6,050 bases of DNA from Mxb001 sp044360385 (lineage in GTDB: Bacteria; Actinomycetota; Actinomycetes; S36-B12): positions 1 through 6,050 of the forward strand of contig JBIKKK010000134.1 in assembly GCA_044360385.1 (NCBI GenBank), written 5' to 3'. The notes beneath the pieces are model-generated. The model ran no database searches and was not told the DNA's origin. It saw only the letters and a program-made list of their open reading frames with translations. The translations under genes and the position numbers were made by a program. This document shows, in pieces, positions 1 to 5,763 of this stretch. The first letter of the stretch is position 1. Every line of letters starts with the position of its first letter.

Positions 1-343
1 CGATGAGGCTGACCTCGACGGACAGCATGGCCACGCGTGCCCGCGGCACGCCGCTCCGCTTCCGCAGCTCACGGCGGATGAAGATGGCCACGAAAACGCC
101 GATGCTGAAGGCAAGCAGGGCGATCGAACAGGCCACTAGCGTCGTGGCTTTCTGCTCTCCGGCGAGGCTGAGGGTGATGATGACGAGGTTGCCGGTCTGG
201 TTGGCGACGAAGACCCCGAATCGCGTGAAGGCGATCGCATCGACGATGCCACTCGTCGCCGCGAGGAGTACGACGATGGCGAACGCCGGGCCGGTAAATC
301 GGATGTCGGCATCACCATCCGGTGCGGGCGGAGGCTGCGCCAT
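1..343 (-). CDS. DUF1275 (YoaK-like) membrane protein, N-terminal part
   Basis: The first 114 codons of a membrane protein run off the left edge of the window. I translated it by hand from the ATG at 343-341. After a Pro/Asp-rich cytoplasmic leader (residues 1-16) there is a hydrophobic helix (about 19-38) carrying SGIVDAIAF (31-39). The family hallmark FVANQTGNLV (45-54) follows, then a second long hydrophobic segment (about 50-60) and a third (about 68-89) ending in a positive RRELRKR loop. The GxxDAxxF plus FxxNxTGN pattern is characteristic of DUF1275/YoaK proteins, which are six- to seven-helix inner-membrane proteins of about 220-240 residues and unknown function; about half is present here. 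The start lies 4 nt beyond the stop of the DUF1622 gene and has no clear Shine-Dalgarno, so translational coupling is likely. The family call is firm and the function unknown. Confidence 0.85.
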   Translation of the reverse strand, partial: MAQPPPAPDGDADIRFTGPAFAIVVLLAATSGIVDAIAFTRFGVFVANQTGNLVIITLSLAGEQKATTLVACSIALLAFSIGVFVAIFIRRELRKRSGVPRARVAMLSVEVSLI

Positions 344-345
344 TG

Positions 346-357
346 CGCTAGCTAGCG
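346..357. repeat. 12-bp perfect palindrome at the DUF1622/DUF1275 junction
   Basis: CGCTAGCTAGCG is perfectly self-complementary. It covers the last codons and TAG stop of the DUF1622 gene, just upstream of the DUF1275 ATG. It contains two overlapping GCTAGC hexamers. It could fold into a small hairpin in the intercistronic mRNA, but it may be chance. Confidence 0.35.
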
Positions 358-764
358 TCAGGCACGTCGCGCGCGGACTTCTGTGCCTGCGAGATCACCG
401 TGGCGCCGCTTACGAGCCCTTTGCGCCAGGGGGGTACTCCGTCGATTTCGATTTCGAGGGAGAAGGACAGGAATGTGCGGATCAGCACGATGATGCCCAG
501 GACGATGACGTTGTCCAGAGTGGGAGCCACGGCGACAGTGCGGATGAGGTCCCCGGCCACGAGGATCTCGAGGCTCAGCAGGAGTACGCCGCCGAAGGTC
601 TGACGCATCAACTTGTAGCCGGCCGACCCGCTGCGGCTTCGCGCCCATAGCCGCAGGGACATGAAGGCGGCGAAGAAGAGGCCGATCATGAGGACGGCCG
701 CGGCCATGATCTCGAAGATCTGGGCGACGACCAGCATCACCTCGGTGTAGGTCTGCTCGTTCAT
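348..764 (-). CDS. DUF1622 family membrane protein
   Basis: This is a 138-residue integral membrane protein with three predicted hydrophobic helices: about residues 9-37, 57-80 and 83-103. The family-typical core is LLLSLEILVAGDLIRTV (61-77), followed by LDNVIVLGIIVLIRTFLSFS (83-102) and the acidic LEIEIDG (103-109). A basic, Trp-containing loop (LRLWARSRSG, 37-46) lies between helices 1 and 2. This matches DUF1622, small proteins of about 110-140 residues with no established biochemical role. The ATG at 764-762 lies 13 nt after the stop of the upstream acyltransferase gene and has no strong Shine-Dalgarno, so it probably depends on operon transcription and possibly coupling. The C-terminal tail after residue 110 (PPWRKGLVSG onward) is polar and probably cytoplasmic. 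Any role in lipid handling is inferred only from the operon position. Confidence 0.85.
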   Translation of the reverse strand: MNEQTYTEVMLVVAQIFEIMAAAVLMIGLFFAAFMSLRLWARSRSGSAGYKLMRQTFGGVLLLSLEILVAGDLIRTVAVAPTLDNVIVLGIIVLIRTFLSFSLEIEIDGVPPWRKGLVSGATVISQAQKSARDVPDAS

Positions 765-777
765 GCGCGAGTCCAGG

Positions 778-2247
778 TCACGGGGCCATTCCTACCAGTG
801 CGGCGAGCTCGGTGAGGGTGCCCTCGACCAACTCGCGGGGGTCCGGCACGAGTGCGGCGTCCGTGGCGAAGCCGACGGTGACCGTGCCGGCGTAGGAGAA
901 GACCGTGCACGTCATGGGCTGGTCCCCGGAGGACGGCGCGAAGCCGATCACCTGCCGCACACCGACCCCGGCGAAGGTGAGTGGTGCGCGCGGGCCGGGC
1001 ACATTGGTGAGGACGCCGACAGCCTTGTTGGCGAAGAAGTCGGTGAGTGCCGTGCTCACGGGGCGCGGTGCAGCGGAGATTCCGCGCTGCACCCCGAAGG
1101 TGATGATTGGCTCTTCGGATCGCTTGATGCGGTCCATGCGTGCCCGCGTGCGCTGCAGGCGCTCCACCGGGTCCTCCGGATCGAGCGGCAGCACGGCCAT
1201 GACGAGGGCGAAGAAGTTGCCGAGGTCCTCGGGGAGATTCTCGGCGATCGGGACCAGGTTGACCGGCACCATCCACTCGATCTCATCGACATCGTCGACA
1301 TCGCGCGCATGCAGGTAGCGGCGCAATCCACCCGCCACCGCCGTGAGGAGCACGTCATTGATGCTCGCGCCGTGTCGCCGCCCCGCTGCCTTGACGGCGT
1401 CGAGGGGGATACCCGGGGACCACGCCACAGCCTTGTGCATGCCGGGTGTCCCGCTCCAGACCGTGCGGACCGTGGTGCCACGCAATGCCAACTTGGCGAC
1501 GGAGCCGGTCGTGTTGGCGAAGCGATTGTCGAGTCCCATCGCCTCGAAGGCGTCGACGAGTCGACCCGGGCTGCGGAGCACCTCGCCCCAGATCTCCGCT
1601 CCGGTCCCGAGGGCATGGCGCGTGTCGCGCGCGAGGTGCGCCGCACCGCGCGCCACGGCACGAGCGGCATCCGCGATGGCCTCGCCGGTCGCGTTGACGA
1701 TCCCGCTCGCGATGCCGCGCGGCCCTCCGGAGGGACCTTGCCGCGCGACCAGGGCCTCCACGCGCGGGTCGGTCGTGTCGCACAGACTGAGCATGACCTG
1801 GGTGAGGCGCACGCCGTCCGCGATCGCATGGTGGAAGCGGCACACGAGTGCGGATCCCACCTCGCCATCGTCTAGGGTCACTTCCTCGACGAGGGCGATG
1901 TCCCACAGCGGACGGTCGCGATCGAGCGGGCGGGCACGCTGCTCGGAGACGTACCGCTCCAACTCGGCCATGCCCGCAGGCTCGGGCAGTCTCACACGCC
2001 TCACATGGCGGTCGAGGTGGAAGTGCGGATCGACTTGCCAGACCCAGCCGCTCTCACCGAGGAGTGCGCGTGACCGGAAGACCGGGAAGCGATCGATGAC
2101 CCGCTCCTGGGTCGCATGGAGGAGGTCATCCCAGTCGGGTAGGGACTCGAAGAGCATCACGCCGTCGATGACCATGAGATTGTTGGGGCGGTCCATGGTG
2201 AGCCACAGCGCGTCCTGTGCGCTCATGGGGCGCTGCGCGTCCGGCAC
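778..2247 (-). CDS. Wax ester synthase / diacylglycerol acyltransferase (WS/DGAT family)
   Basis: A 489-residue acyl-CoA-dependent O-acyltransferase that esterifies long-chain alcohols or diacylglycerol to make wax ester or triacylglycerol, typically at the inner face of the membrane and on lipid bodies. The family active-site motif HHxxxDG is intact as HHAIADG (139-145; catalytic H140, D144). Other landmarks are SAQDALWL near the N-terminus (9-16), DRPLWDIALVE (111-121), SINDVLLTAVAGGLRRYL (295-312) in the DUF1298 half, LGNFFALVMAVLPL (342-355) and TNVPGPR (414-420). The length fits the usual 450-500. The start is GTG at 2247-2245: a GGGAGGTGA Shine-Dalgarno precedes it, and an in-frame stop lies two codons upstream. 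An ATG at codon 8 has no suitable site. It is the first gene of a minus-strand operon with the DUF1622 and DUF1275 genes. Actinobacteria often carry several paralogues, so this one's substrate (triacylglycerol, wax ester or other) cannot be told from sequence. Confidence 0.95.
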   Translation of the reverse strand: MPDAQRPMSAQDALWLTMDRPNNLMVIDGVMLFESLPDWDDLLHATQERVIDRFPVFRSRALLGESGWVWQVDPHFHLDRHVRRVRLPEPAGMAELERYVSEQRARPLDRDRPLWDIALVEEVTLDDGEVGSALVCRFHHAIADGVRLTQVMLSLCDTTDPRVEALVARQGPSGGPRGIASGIVNATGEAIADAARAVARGAAHLARDTRHALGTGAEIWGEVLRSPGRLVDAFEAMGLDNRFANTTGSVAKLALRGTTVRTVWSGTPGMHKAVAWSPGIPLDAVKAAGRRHGASINDVLLTAVAGGLRRYLHARDVDDVDEIEWMVPVNLVPIAENLPEDLGNFFALVMAVLPLDPEDPVERLQRTRARMDRIKRSEEPIITFGVQRGISAAPRPVSTALTDFFANKAVGVLTNVPGPRAPLTFAGVGVRQVIGFAPSSGDQPMTCTVFSYAGTVTVGFATDAALVPDPRELVEGTLTELAALVGMAP

Positions 2248-2250
2248 TGC

Positions 2251-2259
2251 TCACCTCCC
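2251..2259 (-). promoter_or_regulatory. Strong Shine-Dalgarno fixing the GTG start of the WS/DGAT gene
   Basis: On the minus strand this reads GGGAGGTGA. The GGAGG core ends 6 nt before the GTG at 2247. This near-perfect anti-16S match decides for the GTG start over the ATG seven codons inside the gene. Confidence 0.85.
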
Positions 2260-2276
2260 TGTGTAGCCCGGCGAGT

Positions 2277-2296
2277 CGGCAGAGCCGCCTCTGTCG
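2277..2296. repeat. Imperfect inverted repeat in the divergent promoter region
   Basis: The left arm CGGCAGAG (2277-2284) and right arm CTCTGTCG (2289-2296) are complementary at 7 of 8 positions, around a 4-nt centre CCGC. The inner five pairs, CAGAG/CTCTG, are perfect. The size and location suit a dimeric repressor operator. No specific regulator family can be assigned. Confidence 0.4.
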
Positions 2297-2299
2297 GGC

Positions 2300-2311
2300 T
2301 GGGGCGCCCCA
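2300..2311. repeat. 12-bp perfect palindrome in the divergent promoter region
   Basis: TGGGGCGCCCCA is exactly self-complementary and lies 3 nt from the preceding inverted repeat. It may be part of the same operator. In GC-rich DNA, a palindrome with a GGGGC/GCCCC core can also arise by chance. Confidence 0.35.
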
Positions 2312-2368
2312 CGGTACGCCGGGTTCCCCCTTCCGGCTCGGGATGTGGCCCGATGACAGGATGCGGCC

Positions 2369-4390
2369 ATGGCCGAGCCGGTGTTCCTGCCCTCGGGGGG
2401 GCCCACGCGGATGGCGGCGTTCGCCGCCGCGGCGAGCGAGCGCGCGGGCCGGGATCTCACGGCGTACGACGACCTGCATGCCTGGTCCATCGCGGAGCCG
2501 GATGCCTTCTGGTCGCTGGTGTGGGATCACTTCGGCGTCGTCGGCGTGAGAGGTGAGGTGGCCGCGGAGCCTGCGGTGCTACCCGACGCAAGATTTTTCC
2601 CTGCCGCGATGCTCAACATCGTCGACACCTACCTGCGCCCGGTGCCCGAGAGGGACTCCGCCGACCATCCGATCGTCATGCAGACGGCAGAGGTGGGTGA
2701 CAGCATCCACGTCGTCGCCTCGCTCACGCGCGAGGAGCTGCTCGAGCGCGTATCTGCCGCAGTGGCAGCACTGCGGACCCGCGGCGTTACGCCAGGGGAT
2801 CGCATCGCTCTCGTCCTACCCGTCGGCATCGACGCCCTCGTCGTCACTCTCGCGGGACTTGCAGTGGGAGCGGTGGTCTCGAGCGCGGCGCCGGAATTCG
2901 GCGTTCCGGCGATCGTCGATCGCTTCGGCCAGCTCGATCCAATCGTGCTCGTCGGCACCACTTCCTATCGATGGGCCGGCAAGCGCCACGATCGTCGCGA
3001 GCACCTTGTCGACCTCGTCCGCGAACTCCCCAGTGTGCGCGCGGTGCTCGTGGTGCCGGGTGCCGATGACCCGACCAGCCCGATCGATCCCGATGTCGTC
3101 GACCTCGCCGGCATTGCAGCCAGGTGCGTGGCCGGTAGCGACCGGATTCTCCAGGTGGACCTGCTCGCGGACGCCGAGCGGCGGCACCGTGGCGTGACGC
3201 TCCAGGCTGAGGCGCTGCCCTTCGACCATCCGGCCTACGTCCTCTTCTCCTCCGGCACGACAGGCAAGCCGAAGTGCCTCGTGCATCGCGCGGGCGGTGT
3301 GCTCGTCAAGCATCTGGTCGAAGGGGGATTGCACGGTGACTTCGGTCCCGGTGATCGCGTCTGCTTCTACACGACCACCGGCTGGATGATGTGGAACTGG
3401 GCCGTTTCCATCCTCGCCACCGGGGCTACGCTGGTGCTGCACGACGGGGCGCCGACGTACCCCGCTAGTGACGCGCTCTTCGCGTTGGCCGATGCGGCTG
3501 ACCTCACCCACCTCGGGCTGGGTGCGCGCCTTCTCGACGCCATGCGCTCGGAGGGCCGAGTCCTCCGACAGGAGCGCGACCTGGAGCGACTGCGTATGGT
3601 GCTCGTGACCGGCTCGCCGCTCACCGAAGCGACCGCGCGCTGGCTTGTCGATGAGCTCGGCCCTGCGGTGATGCCCCAGCCCATCTCGGGCGGCACGGAC
3701 CTGGTCGGCTGCTTCCTCGCGGCTTCGCCCACGCTGCCGGTGCGGGCCGGCGAGATCACGCGCGCGGCTCTGGGCATGAATGTCGTGGTCTACGACGAGG
3801 ACGGCAATCCCACGACCGATGACACTCCCGGCGAGCTCGTATGCCGCAATACCTTTCCCACCGTGCCGCTCGGCATCTGGGGAGATGACGGGACGCGACT
3901 CCACGAGACGTACTTCGCGGCCTACCCGGGCGTGTGGACCCACGGTGACCTCACCTCGCGCACAGAGCACGGGGGATTCATCATCCACGGGCGCTCGGAT
4001 GCCACGCTGAACGTCGCGGGCGTGCGTATCGGCACGGGCGAGGTCTACGCGGCACTCGAGCACGTGCCCGGTGTCATCGACGCGCTGGCCTTCGCCCAGG
4101 TATGGGATGGCGACACGCGGATGGTGCTCATCGTCGTGCTCGCGCCGGGCGTCGCACTCGACGATGACCTGCGCGGGCGAATCCGCACCACCCTGCGCGA
4201 GCGCGGATCCCCCCGCCACGTGCCCGCGGTGATTGCGCAGGTGACCGAACTGCCGCGCACGCTCACGGGCAAACTGGCGGAGATCGCTGCGGGGGACACG
4301 GTCAACGGACGGCCCGTCCGCAATCGCGATGCGCTCGCCAACCCCGAGTCCCTCGATGTGATCTTCGCACTCGAGGAATTGAGGGCGTGA
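2369..4390 (+). CDS. Acetoacetyl-CoA synthetase (acetoacetate-CoA ligase)
   Basis: A 673-residue cytosolic member of the ANL adenylate-forming family that converts acetoacetate, ATP and CoA to acetoacetyl-CoA, AMP and pyrophosphate. The N-terminal helical ACS-type segment (about 35-95) is followed by SSAAPEFGVPAIVDRFGQLD (171-190), typical of this subgroup. Next come the ATP-binding P-loop SSGTTGKPK (294-302), TTTGWMMWNW (335-344, a subgroup signature), SGGTD (440-444), WTHGD with D527 binding ribose, GRSDATLNVAGVRIG (541-555) and PRTLTGK with the adenylation lysine K635. VNGRPVRNRDALANPESLD (645-663) is the characteristic C-terminus. The length fits the usual 640-670. The ATG has AGGA 7 nt upstream (2358-2361). 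All catalytic residues appear present. Where the family usually has LNPGG, this protein has LNVAG, closer to acetyl-CoA synthetases, so a related short-chain acid is a lesser alternative. It is probably co-transcribed with the downstream HAD gene. Confidence 0.93.
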   Translation: MAEPVFLPSGGPTRMAAFAAAASERAGRDLTAYDDLHAWSIAEPDAFWSLVWDHFGVVGVRGEVAAEPAVLPDARFFPAAMLNIVDTYLRPVPERDSADHPIVMQTAEVGDSIHVVASLTREELLERVSAAVAALRTRGVTPGDRIALVLPVGIDALVVTLAGLAVGAVVSSAAPEFGVPAIVDRFGQLDPIVLVGTTSYRWAGKRHDRREHLVDLVRELPSVRAVLVVPGADDPTSPIDPDVVDLAGIAARCVAGSDRILQVDLLADAERRHRGVTLQAEALPFDHPAYVLFSSGTTGKPKCLVHRAGGVLVKHLVEGGLHGDFGPGDRVCFYTTTGWMMWNWAVSILATGATLVLHDGAPTYPASDALFALADAADLTHLGLGARLLDAMRSEGRVLRQERDLERLRMVLVTGSPLTEATARWLVDELGPAVMPQPISGGTDLVGCFLAASPTLPVRAGEITRAALGMNVVVYDEDGNPTTDDTPGELVCRNTFPTVPLGIWGDDGTRLHETYFAAYPGVWTHGDLTSRTEHGGFIIHGRSDATLNVAGVRIGTGEVYAALEHVPGVIDALAFAQVWDGDTRMVLIVVLAPGVALDDDLRGRIRTTLRERGSPRHVPAVIAQVTELPRTLTGKLAEIAAGDTVNGRPVRNRDALANPESLDVIFALEELRA

Positions 4391-4440
4391 GCGTTCCGCT
4401 GCGCGGACTGGCTTTGTCGGTGTCCTACTGACGGATCGGC

Positions 4441-4444
4441 AGGA
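4441..4444 (+). promoter_or_regulatory. Shine-Dalgarno deciding the HAD gene start
   Basis: AGGA lies 7 nt before the ATG at 4452, the same spacing as for the acetoacetyl-CoA synthetase gene. It lies only 1 nt before the alternative in-frame GTG at 4446, which is too close, so the ATG is preferred. Confidence 0.65.
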
Positions 4445-4451
4445 TGTGAGC

Positions 4452-5120
4452 ATGGCTTTGGATAAGGGCGCGGCTCACGCACAGGCACTGCTCCTCGACG
4501 TCGGCGTCGTGCTCTTCAAGTCCGCCTGGGAAATCGCCGACGACTACGAGCGCCTGCGCGGACTGCCTGCCGGCACGGTCGTCGGTCGCGGGCCCCTGGA
4601 GTGGACGGCACCGGACGAGACCTGGGAGCGCTACCGGCGTGGCGAGATCACCGAGCGGGAGTACTGGCTGACCTTCGCTGACACCGCCGTGGCCAACGGT
4701 GCACCGCTCGACGGCCATCCCCACCTCATGCGCGCGATGTTCCAGCAGCCCGGGGTGGAGCCCGTGCGGGCCGAAGCCCTCGCCCTCGTCGAGGAGTGCA
4801 AGGCAGCTGGGAGGGCGCTGGGCATCCTCACCAATGAGCTCATGGACTTCCAGGGCCGGGAGTGGGTGGAGTCCCAGTCGTGGTTCCCCGATTTCCCGGT
4901 GCTCGTGGACTCCTCCGAGCTCGGGATCCGCAAGCCCGACCCGCGCCCCTACCTGCTTTCCGCCGAGCTCCTGGGCCTACCGCCCGAGGCGATCGTCTTC
5001 ATCGATGACAACCCGTCCTACGTCGAGGGCGGCTTGGCCGTTGGAATGCGGAGCATCCTGCTCGATGTCCTCGACCCGGCGGCCGCCTTCGATGCGGCGC
5101 GGGTGGAGTTGGGGCTCTAG
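4452..5120 (+). CDS. HAD-superfamily (subfamily IA-like) hydrolase
   Basis: A 222-residue probable cytosolic phosphatase of the haloacid dehalogenase superfamily. Motif I is LLLDVGVVLF (13-22) with nucleophile D16; motif II is ILTNE (125-129) with T127; motif III is GIRKPDPRPY (158-167) with K161; motif IV is VFIDDNPSYVEGG (182-194) with D185 and D186. A small helical C1 cap lies between motifs I and II and includes RRGEITEREYW (62-72). The second motif I aspartate of phosphatases (DxD) is glycine here (D16-V-G18). This DxG pattern is also known in YihX-type sugar phosphatases and relatives of the epoxide hydrolase N-terminal domain, so activity is not excluded. The substrate is unknown. The gene lies 61 nt after the acetoacetyl-CoA synthetase stop with no convincing terminator between, so one operon is likely. 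A GTG two codons upstream (4446) is a less likely start. Confidence 0.85.
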   Translation: MALDKGAAHAQALLLDVGVVLFKSAWEIADDYERLRGLPAGTVVGRGPLEWTAPDETWERYRRGEITEREYWLTFADTAVANGAPLDGHPHLMRAMFQQPGVEPVRAEALALVEECKAAGRALGILTNELMDFQGREWVESQSWFPDFPVLVDSSELGIRKPDPRPYLLSAELLGLPPEAIVFIDDNPSYVEGGLAVGMRSILLDVLDPAAAFDAARVELGL

Positions 5121-5139
5121 CCGGGTCATTTCCTCGCAT

Positions 5140-5165
5140 CAGTGTCGATGGCGGGGCCAGTGTCG
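5140..5165 (+). repeat. Short direct repeat CAGTGTCG upstream of the regulator gene
   Basis: CAGTGTCG occurs at 5140-5147 and again at 5158-5165, 18 nt start to start, in the 112-nt gap before the winged-helix regulator. OmpR-family proteins commonly bind tandem direct repeats, so autoregulation is conceivable. The repeat is short, and its spacing is not a whole number of helical turns. Confidence 0.25.
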
Positions 5166-5232
5166 GACAACTATGCCACCATGGCCTGGCACCGCCACGG
5201 GGGAGGTGCACGCAAGGGATTCGGGGGGATCC

Positions 5233-5760
5233 ATGTCGATCGGGAGCAATGACCCGCGCGTGCTCGTGCTCGGGGGAGGCCCTGACGGACGAGTAGCCAG
5301 GCTCATGGGGGTCCTTGACGGCGCGGGCTATCGCGTCGACGTGCGCGATCACGCCGATGCCACCGGGCGGCTGCCCATCGAGGCGATGAACTACGACATC
5401 GTGGTCCTCGACCCACGCGCGCTTGCGCCGCAGGCCCCACCAGCGACAGATCTCGGTGACGTGGAGGTCGGTCGGCTGCGCATCGACGCGCGCCGGCGCA
5501 CCATCACGGTCGGCGGCGCACCCGTGCGCATGTCCGCGAGGGAATTCACGCTCCTGCACCACCTGGCCGCGCATCCCGATGTGGTCTTCAGTCGCGACGC
5601 GCTCCTGCGCGCGGTGTGGGGATCCGCGTGGCGCACGGAAGGATCCGTGACGGAGTACATCCGCCGACTCCGCATGATCCTCTCGCCGACCGGACTCGGG
5701 GAGTGCATCGTCACGCGCAAGGGCTTCGGCTACTCATTCGACCCCGACGCGGCGCTGTAG
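5233..5760 (+). CDS. OmpR/PhoB-type winged-helix regulator with shortened receiver-like N-terminus
   Basis: A 175-residue predicted DNA-binding transcription factor. The C-terminal half (77-170) is a full OmpR-type winged helix: the opening strands VEVGRLRIDARRRTITVGG (77-95), MSAREFTLLHHLAAHPDVVF (100-119), RDALLRAVWG (121-130), the recognition helix SVTEYIRRLRMIL (138-150) and the wing ECIVTRKGFGYSF (157-169). The first about 65 residues resemble only the first half of a receiver: strand VLVLGG (10-15), helix VARLMGVLDGAGY (21-33), strand YRVDV and strand YDIVVLD (54-60), with D60 where the phospho-acceptor would sit. The usual acidic pair after strand 1 is absent (GGGPDG), and the second half of a receiver is missing. 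The ATG has GGGGGGA ending 3 nt upstream. In-frame alternatives are GTG at 5206 and ATG at 5173, both with poorer sites. No histidine kinase is in the window, so it is probably an orphan controlled without phosphorylation. Target genes are unknown. Confidence 0.85.
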   Translation: MSIGSNDPRVLVLGGGPDGRVARLMGVLDGAGYRVDVRDHADATGRLPIEAMNYDIVVLDPRALAPQAPPATDLGDVEVGRLRIDARRRTITVGGAPVRMSAREFTLLHHLAAHPDVVFSRDALLRAVWGSAWRTEGSVTEYIRRLRMILSPTGLGECIVTRKGFGYSFDPDAAL

Positions 5761-5763
5761 CGA

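Larger units (their letters stand above)
2248..2368. promoter_or_regulatory. Divergent intergenic region carrying promoters for both lipid transcripts
   Basis: These 121 bp separate the outward-facing starts of the acyltransferase operon (minus) and the acetoacetyl-CoA synthetase gene (plus), so promoters for both must lie here or inside a neighbouring gene. I could not identify convincing -35/-10 hexamers on either strand; the region is GC-rich with few TANNNT matches. It does contain two dyad symmetries (2277-2296 and 2300-2311) near its centre, a natural position for a shared operator. Confidence 0.6.

Noticed and set aside
3..650. A 215-codon plus-strand open frame across the left end.
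   Set aside because: It is antisense to both the DUF1275 and DUF1622 genes, whose motifs are clear. Its own translation has no recognisable domain.
763..1875. A 370-codon open frame on the plus strand opposite the WS/DGAT gene, and others overlapping it.
   Set aside because: The minus-strand frame carries the complete WS/DGAT motif set. The plus-strand translation is Arg/His/Gly-rich and has no family resemblance.
4395..4407. Hairpin TCCGC-TGC-GCGGA after the acetoacetyl-CoA synthetase stop as a possible terminator.
   Set aside because: The stem is only 5 bp and no T-tract follows. The next gene has a good ribosome site and probably belongs to the same transcript.
2816..4453. A 545-codon open frame on the minus strand opposite acetoacetyl-CoA synthetase.
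   Set aside because: It is antisense to a gene with a full set of conserved motifs. Its translation is rich in Arg, His, Gly and Glu with no recognisable domain, as expected for a shadow frame in GC-rich DNA.
5112..5123. Short inverted repeat GGCT-CT-AGCC at the HAD stop codon as a terminator.
   Set aside because: A 4-bp stem with a 2-nt loop is sterically poor, and no T-tract follows.
5201..5208. GGGAGGTG as the ribosome site for the regulator.
   Set aside because: No ATG, GTG or TTG lies at a suitable distance downstream, and the ATG at 5233 is 24 nt away. The closer GGGGGGA at 5223-5229 is the better candidate.
4699..5232. An open frame running from inside the HAD gene straight into the regulator, which could suggest a much longer N-terminus for the regulator.
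   Set aside because: The upstream part overlaps the well-supported HAD gene in another frame and reads as low-complexity Ser/Arg/Pro sequence with no domain. Receiver-like sequence starts only after the ATG at 5233, which has its own GGGGGGA site.
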